Origin: an uncultured Lachnospiraceae bacterium
GTDB lineage: Bacteria > Bacillota_A > Clostridia > Lachnospirales > Lachnospiraceae
Direction: 5' to 3'
Assembly: GCA_902801585.1 (NCBI GenBank)
Contig: CADCIU010000003.1
Span: forward strand, 1-64,000
DNA length: 64,000 nucleotides
Shown here: positions 58,103 to 64,000 of the stretch, piece by piece
How positions within the stretch are numbered: position 1 is the first letter of the stretch
Layout: the number at the start of each line of letters is the position of its first letter
The notes under the pieces: model-generated
The model's database searches: none
Told to the model about the DNA's origin: nothing
The model's input: the letters and a program-made list of their open reading frames with translations, nothing else
Translations under genes and position numbers: made by a program

Positions 58103-59332
58103 TTAACTTCTGCTCGCCTGAAGGAGTTTCTCCCTGAGCTGAGCCTCGATGGCGGCCAGATCCTTCTCCGCCTCGGCTCTCTTCTGTTTTCCTTCCGTCT
58201 GGATCGAGAGCACCTCGTCCATGGTCGAGATCAGCATCTCATTCGTGTGCTTGAGCGTCTCAATATCGACGACACCTCTCTCCGACTCTCTCGCGCTCTC
58301 GACAGTCGCCATCTTCAGTTTCTCCGCGTTCTTTCTAAGGAGCGCATTGGTCATGTCGTTGACCTCTCTTTCCGCTCTGGCTGCCTGTGTGGAGTGCTCG
58401 ATTCCGATCGCGATGACCATCTGGTTCTTCCACAGCGGAATCGTGTTTACGATCGTAGACTGGATCTTCTCAGCCATCATCTGGTCGGAAGCCTGGATCA
58501 TGCGGATCTGGGGGCCGGTCTGCATGGCAACGGTCCTGGTGAGCTGCAGATCATGGAGCTTTTTCTCGAAGCGGTCGCACTGCTCCGCCAGGTCCTTAGC
58601 CGCCTGTGCATCTTCGGGAAGTCCGCTCATCTCTGCCTTTTTCTGCAGCACGGGCAATTCGTTCTCCCTCACTTCTCTGAGCTTCTTCTTGCCCGCCAGG
58701 ATATACATGGACAGCTCTTTATAGTAGTTGAGATTCAGCTCATACATGCGGTCGAGGAGCTCCACGTCCTTGAGCAGGGTCACCTGATGCTTTTCCAGCT
58801 CGTTGGAAATGGCTGTGACATTCTTCTCCACATTGGTGTACTTGGTCTTCATCTCCTGCATCTGGTTTCCTTTTTTCTTAAAGAACCCCTTGATGCCTTT
58901 TTCGTTCTCGTCCACATCGAAATTCTTGAGCTGTGTGACAAGGCCCGTGACCATATCACCGACTTCTCCCATGTCCTTGGTCTTGACGCTCTCCAGCGTC
59001 TTTTCGGAAAAATCAGCCATTTTCTTCTGTGTTCCGACACCATAGGTCATGACCGCTCTCGAATTGGTGATATCGATCTTCTTGGAGAAGTCCTCTACCA
59101 TCTTGAGTTCCTCGGGCGTGAGGATGTTCTCCTCGGGATCCGGTCTCTTCGCTTCCTGTGCTGCCTTGGCCGCCAGCGCCTGCTGCGCCTCCGCCTCCGC
59201 GTCAAAAGTCAGCGTAGGGGCGCTCGCCGCAAGATCCTCAAAGATCTCTCCCTGCATTGCCGCTCCGCCGTAAGAGCTAGTCTGTGCCGACTGTTCCTGA
59301 CCGAAATTCAGATCCATTCTCTCATCTGCCAT
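58103..59332 (-). CDS. telA: TelA family toxic anion resistance protein
   Basis: 409 residues. TelA/KlaA-family protein (Pfam TelA): mostly helical and charged, with the conserved YFKKYESAQ-like region represented by FFKKKGNQMQEMKTKYTNVEKNV, and PLWKNQMVIAIGIEHSTQAARAE near 300. No membrane segments; cytoplasmic. The family is linked to tellurite and cell-envelope stress resistance, but its mechanism is unknown. ATG at 59332; weak AGGAGAGAG upstream. It follows xpaC by 54 bases, a common pairing. Confidence 0.92.
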   Translation of the reverse strand: MADERMDLNFGQEQSAQTSSYGGAAMQGEIFEDLAASAPTLTFDAEAEAQQALAAKAAQEAKRPDPEENILTPEELKMVEDFSKKIDITNSRAVMTYGVGTQKKMADFSEKTLESVKTKDMGEVGDMVTGLVTQLKNFDVDENEKGIKGFFKKKGNQMQEMKTKYTNVEKNVTAISNELEKHQVTLLKDVELLDRMYELNLNYYKELSMYILAGKKKLREVRENELPVLQKKAEMSGLPEDAQAAKDLAEQCDRFEKKLHDLQLTRTVAMQTGPQIRMIQASDQMMAEKIQSTIVNTIPLWKNQMVIAIGIEHSTQAARAEREVNDMTNALLRKNAEKLKMATVESARESERGVVDIETLKHTNEMLISTMDEVLSIQTEGKQKRAEAEKDLAAIEAQLREKLLQASRS

Positions 59333-59386
59333 GATTCCTGCTCTCTCCTTCCAAACATAGACTTGGTATTATCGTACTCTGAACTC

Positions 59387-60775
59387 CTATTTGCCCTCTT
59401 CCTGAGCCTGCGCCTGCGCCTGCATCTGCACGGCGCCGTCTCCGTCGCCCCACACGAGTGTAGTGCCGTAGACCTGATTCTCCAGGTCCGCTGTACTCTG
59501 TCCCTCGGCTGCCGACATTTGCTGCTCCGTCAGGCCGTCCTGGGCCAGCATGGTCTGCATGACGGAAATATCCGAAGAGACATCCCATGCCATATCCTGG
59601 AACATGCTGTCCAAGAGCTTCTCGAACGCATCGTTGATCGTATCCAGCGCGTCTTCGATCTCTTTTTTGGTATTCCTGATATTGTCTCCGTCGACCGTCT
59701 GTTTGTCAAGCTCTTTATACGCGCTGAGCAGTTTGACGGTGGTCGGGAGATAATAGCTCATCAGTTTTCGAAGTTCCGAAGCGCTTTCCGGCTGCTGGCG
59801 GACCTGTTCCACGATGCGGTCCATCGTGCTCTCCAGGCGGTAGAGCTTCTCCGACATCTCGACGCCCGGGATCTCGTCATTGAGGTTGTGGATCGCCTGA
59901 ATGTACTCTCTTCCTTCTTTAATAATAGCCCTTGCATTTGCAGGGAGCTCCGCATCCGCGGCATTATCCTGTTCGGCTTCCCGTCTCATGCGGTCGCTCT
60001 CCGCGCGGATCTGCTGATACTGGTTATACACTTCCTCCGTGAGGATCAGCGTCGTCTCCTGGTCATCCAGCCACGCCTGCTTGAGCAGGTTCTTATCCAT
60101 CAGGTCCCGGATATCCTTCAGGACTTCCTCTTTGGTCCTGCCTGTCAGACGCGCGAGTTTCGCGATCTCGATATACTCCGCGTCTCCGATCGCTTTGCCG
60201 TACTGATAATAGCGTTTCACCAGATCCTGGTCCTTTTTCCCCGACATGATGCAGTAGATACAGCCGGCGATAATGAGCGCCGTAGCGAGCAGCCCGAAAA
60301 GGACGCCGCCGCTGATCCCTCCCATAAGAATGGTGAAAATATCGCCGAGCAGAAAAGGTCCGAATACAAACAGCCCGGCAACACCGCCGACGATCTTCCC
60401 GATTCCCTTCTGCTTGCTGACGATCTGCTGGATGAACGCAGACTTGGGTGTCACGTACCGGGGCTGCGGCTGAGGCTGCTGTTCTCGTCTCATCCTCGCT
60501 TGAGCGCCGGGCGCCGCGTACTCGTATCTGCGGTAGGGATTGCTTCCGTACTGCTTCCTCCCCTGGCCGGCCGTATTGCGGTACACCTTGCGCCGTACGT
60601 CCTGATTTCTGTCCTTCTCGTTGTACTGCCTTACGTCACGCTGTATCGTGTCCGATACTTCTTTCACTGTTTTTTTGATATTATCGCTCAGTCTGGAATA
60701 ATCATTGCGGCTGACCGCGTCATTGACCGCATCAATGATATCTCCGCCGGCATCGTATAAATCGTTAATATCCAT
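59387..60775 (-). CDS. xpaC: XpaC family membrane protein
   Basis: 462 residues. The XpaC (5-bromo-4-chloroindolyl phosphate hydrolysis) family: a charged N-terminal part with GSNPYRRYEYAAPGAQAR, two membrane helices (about 128-150 and 152-175), and a helical C-terminal half (MSYYLPTTVKLLSAYKELD is the conserved element). Function is unclear despite the name. Usually found next to telA, as here. ATG at 60775; its upstream region is AT-rich without a strong ribosome binding site. Confidence 0.9.
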   Translation of the reverse strand: MDINDLYDAGGDIIDAVNDAVSRNDYSRLSDNIKKTVKEVSDTIQRDVRQYNEKDRNQDVRRKVYRNTAGQGRKQYGSNPYRRYEYAAPGAQARMRREQQPQPQPRYVTPKSAFIQQIVSKQKGIGKIVGGVAGLFVFGPFLLGDIFTILMGGISGGVLFGLLATALIIAGCIYCIMSGKKDQDLVKRYYQYGKAIGDAEYIEIAKLARLTGRTKEEVLKDIRDLMDKNLLKQAWLDDQETTLILTEEVYNQYQQIRAESDRMRREAEQDNAADAELPANARAIIKEGREYIQAIHNLNDEIPGVEMSEKLYRLESTMDRIVEQVRQQPESASELRKLMSYYLPTTVKLLSAYKELDKQTVDGDNIRNTKKEIEDALDTINDAFEKLLDSMFQDMAWDVSSDISVMQTMLAQDGLTEQQMSAAEGQSTADLENQVYGTTLVWGDGDGAVQMQAQAQAQEEGK

Positions 60776-60882
60776 TGCTTGTTACCACTTATAATCCTGA
60801 TCCGAAGATCGCTCTGCGTATACGTTTTCAGACTATATTTTAGACCATTCTCCGCTAATTGACAATGACTACACTTTTCGAT

Positions 60883-61332
60883 CTATCTGTCGGAATCCAG
60901 CCTGCCGTCGATCTTTTCCAGCTCCGGTCCGTAAATCCCAACCTTCTCTGCCGCCTTGTCCATGCGCTCTTTCTGCCGCTGTGCTCTCTGAGCATCGCCG
61001 CTCCCCATGTAGGCGCCGTACCGGAATGCCGCATCGGCATACTCGGCCACCGCGGCCGCATCCTCGTACTCGCTGTTCACCATACCGATCACGCCGCGGT
61101 CATTGATATACTCGTCTACCAGCTCCGCATAATCACTGCGTTCGAGGGAGTACACCGCCGACATGTCTCCGAATGTCCGATTATAGTAACCGTGCCTGTC
61201 ACTGTCAATAAGCAGGAAGATGACCAGCCTGATTATGACAGCGGCAGTGAGGATCCCGATGACGATGTTCAGAAAGATCAGGACCTTGGACTTTTTGGGC
61301 TTCTTCGGCGCAGTACTGACATATTTCGTCAT
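60883..61332 (-). CDS. Single-pass membrane protein of unknown function
   Basis: 149 residues. Basic N-terminus (KKPKKSK), one membrane helix (about 18-41), and an external helical domain rich in Tyr, Asp and Ala. No family recognised. ATG at 61332 directly follows the stop of the zinc-ribbon gene (no gap) and has GAGGAGG upstream. Its place between zinc-ribbon proteins and xpaC/telA suggests a shared membrane complex; that is inference. Confidence 0.75.
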   Translation of the reverse strand: MTKYVSTAPKKPKKSKVLIFLNIVIGILTAAVIIRLVIFLLIDSDRHGYYNRTFGDMSAVYSLERSDYAELVDEYINDRGVIGMVNSEYEDAAAVAEYADAAFRYGAYMGSGDAQRAQRQKERMDKAAEKVGIYGPELEKIDGRLDSDR

Positions 61333-62151
61333 TTAATCCTCCTCTAAATCCGGCTGCGGAAGTTCCGCTCCGTGAAACCCGTTGAGCCCTGTTCCTGTGC
61401 GCTCCATGATCACTTTGTCAAGTGCCTGTTCGATCAGGACCGTTCTGCGGCTCTTGGAGAGCTCTTTTAATGACGCCGCCTCCTCATCGGAGAGTTTCAG
61501 GTATCTCCTCAGGAGGACGCCCAGCTCTTCTTCCATCTCCCCATAGACCTCTCCCGTGCGCTGTACATTTTCCGCATACTTATAGTTGTCCGAAGAAGCC
61601 TGTTCATAGAAATCATTCAGATACCGGCTCAGCTCTCCGGCATAATAGAGATTTTGGCTGCCCGTATCCGCATAAGCTGCCTCCAGAAGGCCTCTGTAGA
61701 TGTTCTTAAAATAAGATGCCTCGTAGATAATGTAGCGATACTCTTTAAAATCATCGTTGTAATCGAGTTTGTGTGTGTCGCAGAAGACGGAAAACGCCAC
61801 GTAATCTCTGTCGCCGAGGTATGTCTCCATCTGCTCTGTATAGGCATCATGATTTTTGGCGGCCGCCCTTTTCTCCCGCCTCTCGTTGAGCATATAGGGG
61901 TCGAGACTGACAGTCATCCAGATCAGCGCGGCGATCAGCGCGCAGATCAGCGCAAGGCGGATCCCCACAGCCGTGCCTCCGCCGCTCGTGACGGATATCT
62001 TGTCTAAAGCCGCTTTCTTTGTCTGTTCGAACTCGGCTTCATACTGCTTCATTTCTTCCCGGTGGCGCTGCGCCTGTTCCACCGCTCTGCCGCAGTGGGG
62101 ACAGAAATGATCGTCCAACGTTACGTCAGCGCCGCAGTACTTACACTTCAT
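61333..62151 (-). CDS. Zinc-ribbon membrane protein, first of two
   Basis: 272 residues. N-terminal zinc ribbon with two Cys pairs (CKYCG, CPHCG), a charged helix, one membrane helix (about 62-80), and a helical C-terminal domain of unknown fold. Zinc-ribbon plus single helix proteins are common in Firmicutes, with the ribbon in the cytoplasm. No enzyme motif. ATG at 62151. The second protein of this design is encoded directly upstream. Confidence 0.8.
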   Translation of the reverse strand: MKCKYCGADVTLDDHFCPHCGRAVEQAQRHREEMKQYEAEFEQTKKAALDKISVTSGGGTAVGIRLALICALIAALIWMTVSLDPYMLNERREKRAAAKNHDAYTEQMETYLGDRDYVAFSVFCDTHKLDYNDDFKEYRYIIYEASYFKNIYRGLLEAAYADTGSQNLYYAGELSRYLNDFYEQASSDNYKYAENVQRTGEVYGEMEEELGVLLRRYLKLSDEEAASLKELSKSRRTVLIEQALDKVIMERTGTGLNGFHGAELPQPDLEED

Positions 62152-62198
62152 ATTTTCACACTATCCTCCATGTCAAAGCGCACTGTGCGAAGACCTTG

Positions 62199-63011
62199 TC
62201 ATCTTCGGTTCTTCAGAAAATCCCTGCATTCACTGATCAGAAAGCTTCCGTGATTTTTCCTCGCCTGTTCCTCCAGACGGCTTCTCTCCTCCTCCGTCAG
62301 CGAAAACCTCGACTGCAGGTCCTCTCTGCAGACTGCAGAGCGCTCTCTGATGATCTCCTTGTCTTCCTCAGCCGCTTCTCTCATGTCAAAATACTCAAGT
62401 TCCAGTTCATCTCTGAGAAGCATCGCAAGACTGTCCGCGTACTCATCCGACTCCGTCTTCTTCTCCTCGATCATGTGCTCGATCGTCCGGATCTCAGCCT
62501 CCGCAAAGCGGATCTCCTTGAGGCCCTCCAGAAGCGGATAGTGCTCCCAGTCATAGATCCCGGAATTCTGGCAGTTCTCATCAAATTCCAGAAGTCCCTC
62601 ATAGTCCTTGTTCGCGTACATCTCATCGAGCTTCTTGAAATTCTCCTGTTTCCACAGGTATTCCTCTTTCTGCTCTTTGAGTCTGTTTTCTTCACTGTTT
62701 CCCAGGACTGCCCTGTCCACGAAGCGCAGGCCCGCGAACAGAAGCAGTATGATGCCCGCTGTGATCCCGATCCTGCGCAGGATGACGGCAAAATCCCTCG
62801 CCGCCTCTTTGGTCTGTCTCCGGTTCTCTTCCCTGATCACGGTCCCCGGAAGGACCTCCAATCGGTCCTTCAGATCATCCAGGTCCTCCAGGTACTCGCT
62901 CTCATCCTGATAGTCATCGACAGACCTGCAGTACGGGCAGTGCTTAAGCCCTTCTTTATAAAGCGCTCCGCAATTGGGGCATCTGAGCATACCGGCCGGC
63001 TGTTCTCTCAT
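62199..63011 (-). CDS. Zinc-ribbon membrane protein, second of two
   Basis: 270 residues. Zinc ribbon CPNCG ... CPYC (about 10-29), acidic linker, one membrane helix (about 82-100), then a Glu-rich helical domain with coiled-coil character. The layout matches the neighbouring zinc-ribbon protein, but sequence similarity in the C-terminal part is low. ATG at 63011. Part of the same operon. Function unknown. Confidence 0.8.
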   Translation of the reverse strand: MREQPAGMLRCPNCGALYKEGLKHCPYCRSVDDYQDESEYLEDLDDLKDRLEVLPGTVIREENRRQTKEAARDFAVILRRIGITAGIILLLFAGLRFVDRAVLGNSEENRLKEQKEEYLWKQENFKKLDEMYANKDYEGLLEFDENCQNSGIYDWEHYPLLEGLKEIRFAEAEIRTIEHMIEEKKTESDEYADSLAMLLRDELELEYFDMREAAEEDKEIIRERSAVCREDLQSRFSLTEEERSRLEEQARKNHGSFLISECRDFLKNRR

Positions 63012-63042
63012 CGTATCCTCTGTCTTAAATTATCTTTTATAA

Positions 63043-63987
63043 TTATCTCTTTAATGCCTCTGTCCAGTGCTCCGCTCCGTACAGATCCTTGAAGGTATAT
63101 GTGACGATGGTGCTCAAATCTGCATTTCCTGCCGTGATCTCCGTGTCGCTGACCGCAAGCTCTTCCGCCGACTCCTTGATCTCGATCGGCGTTCCCATGA
63201 TGTGTGTATCCTCGAAGGAGCCGTCATAGTTATAGAAATTGCATACGAATTCAATGACATCACCTTTTTCAAGCTCCGTCATCGTCTTTCCGACAACATC
63301 GATCTCTTCCTCTTTGCCGTAATCCGCCGCGATCCCGGCCACATATCCGCTCTCGTGCGCATTATCGAATACGATCACCAGGTTGGAAAGTTCTCCGTTG
63401 ATCAGGCACGGCACGATCCCCGCGATCGTATAATTGGTGCCGTCGTCGAGCGTATCGGTGTGGTAATACGGGACCGGCTGTTTGTTGATGGAGATCCAGT
63501 ATTTTCCCTCGTCCGCGATCAGGTTGCCCTCCTCGTCGAACTCATAGACATTATCTTTGCCCAGATCCGCGTATCCCTTGCCCGTATCGACGAATGTGTT
63601 GAGCTCCAGATCCGTGACCATCTCCCACTGATCCTGGGAAAGCTTGATCTTCTCCTTGCCGTCTTCCTTGACCCATCCCAGCTGCGTGACATCAAAATGC
63701 GTATCCTTGATGTACTGCATCGTATCTTCCTCTGACAGAGCCCTGTCTGAGAGGAAGGAAGAGCCGGAAGAACTCATGCCGGAAACCGAGCTGTAATCTC
63801 CGCCCAGGAACGTTGTGAGCAGCGCGCCGATCAGGTCTTCCGTCCCGCCGCTGTCGAGGCCTGAGAACTGTCCCGCGTAATCACCGAAGAGAGAATCGTA
63901 CGGACTTCCTGTCCCGCCGCTGCCGGCCTGTCCGCTGACCTGAAGGCTCGCGAACTGGCGGATGCAGGCCATATAGTCTGAATCCAT
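63043..63987 (-). CDS. Protein of unknown function, possibly truncated by the window edge
   Basis: 314 residues from the ATG at 63987, which has AGGAG seven bases upstream; however, the frame stays open to the window end, so the true start may lie outside. A Gly/Ser-rich N-terminal stretch (about 15-75) is followed by a globular region with repeated WxxINKQPVPYY- and IVFDNAHESGYVAGI-like beta segments. No membrane helix or known motif was recognised. It heads the visible part of the zinc-ribbon/XpaC/TelA operon. Confidence 0.65.
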   Translation of the reverse strand: MDSDYMACIRQFASLQVSGQAGSGGTGSPYDSLFGDYAGQFSGLDSGGTEDLIGALLTTFLGGDYSSVSGMSSSGSSFLSDRALSEEDTMQYIKDTHFDVTQLGWVKEDGKEKIKLSQDQWEMVTDLELNTFVDTGKGYADLGKDNVYEFDEEGNLIADEGKYWISINKQPVPYYHTDTLDDGTNYTIAGIVPCLINGELSNLVIVFDNAHESGYVAGIAADYGKEEEIDVVGKTMTELEKGDVIEFVCNFYNYDGSFEDTHIMGTPIEIKESAEELAVSDTEITAGNADLSTIVTYTFKDLYGAEHWTEALKR

Positions 63988-64000
63988 ACCGATCTCCTGA

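Noticed and set aside
58094..60760. An 888-codon plus-strand frame opposite telA and xpaC
   Set aside because: Spans two unrelated genes antisense, with Leu/Arg-rich composition caused by codon use of the true strand.

Overview
The window looks like the chromosome of an anaerobic, moderately GC-rich Firmicute of the class Clostridia, most likely a Lachnospiraceae-type organism. The evidence is a Gram-positive repertoire (AGGAGG ribosome binding sites, sigma-A promoters with TTGACA/TATAAT, many choline/glucan-type cell-wall-binding repeats, a LicD protein, TelA/XpaC proteins), a rubredoxin, a DUF1858 redox protein, and the absence of outer-membrane genes. No prophage, transposase or CRISPR array is visible. 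Most genes lie on the minus strand.

Layout. 1-670: tRNA-Ser(GCU) with a consensus promoter and its terminator. 669-1076: HIT hydrolase. 1142-11411: one long tad/Flp pilus operon (prepilin peptidase, TadZ-like, TadA ATPase, TadB, TadC, Flp pilin, DUF5702 protein, two TadE-like pseudopilins, a second prepilin peptidase, FHA protein). 11911-13459: rubredoxin, an LDH-family protein lacking the catalytic His, DUF1858. 13514-16763: zinc/manganese uptake operon (Fur/Zur-type regulator, binding lipoprotein, ATPase, permease) with a Fur-family box. 16957-17829: aroE. 17952-21013: csoR-copA copper efflux with CsoR-type palindromes. 21435-22483: metallophosphoesterase and a stand-alone FakA-C-terminal-like protein. 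22484-22936: a non-coding array of hairpins sharing TAGGCGT, then a doublet of a GGAGACA palindrome. 22937-28734: FtsH and a CheB-CheR-PAS-histidine kinase-receiver hybrid.

28865-51574 is an envelope polysaccharide region: a GtrB-like transferase; a GDPD-like cell-wall-binding protein; two Wzz-like chain-length proteins; a DUF1972 rhamnosyltransferase; shikimate kinase; a cell-wall amidase; LicD; a flippase; glycosyltransferases; a P-loop protein; a Wzy-like polymerase; and a plus-strand module of RffA-type aminotransferase, ArnC-like transferase, ATP-grasp ligase and two ArnE/F-like half-flippases, facing rmlB. Together rmlB, RffA, ArnC-like and ArnE/F-like genes fit synthesis and flipping of an undecaprenyl-linked 4-amino-4,6-dideoxyhexose, with the ATP-grasp protein as a possible amide-forming tailoring enzyme.

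51669-58080: three L,D-transpeptidase-type proteins with cell-wall-binding repeats, two preceded by near-consensus WalR boxes and two with altered active-site motifs. 58103-64000: TelA, XpaC, two zinc-ribbon membrane proteins and two proteins of unknown function, apparently continuing into the third L,D-transpeptidase.

The most unusual items are the TAGGCGT hairpin array (22545-22840), the aminosugar/ATP-grasp module (46243-51574), the LDH-family protein with His replaced by Gln, the WalR-box and active-site pattern of the L,D-transpeptidases, and the TadE-like protein with paired Cys/His modules.
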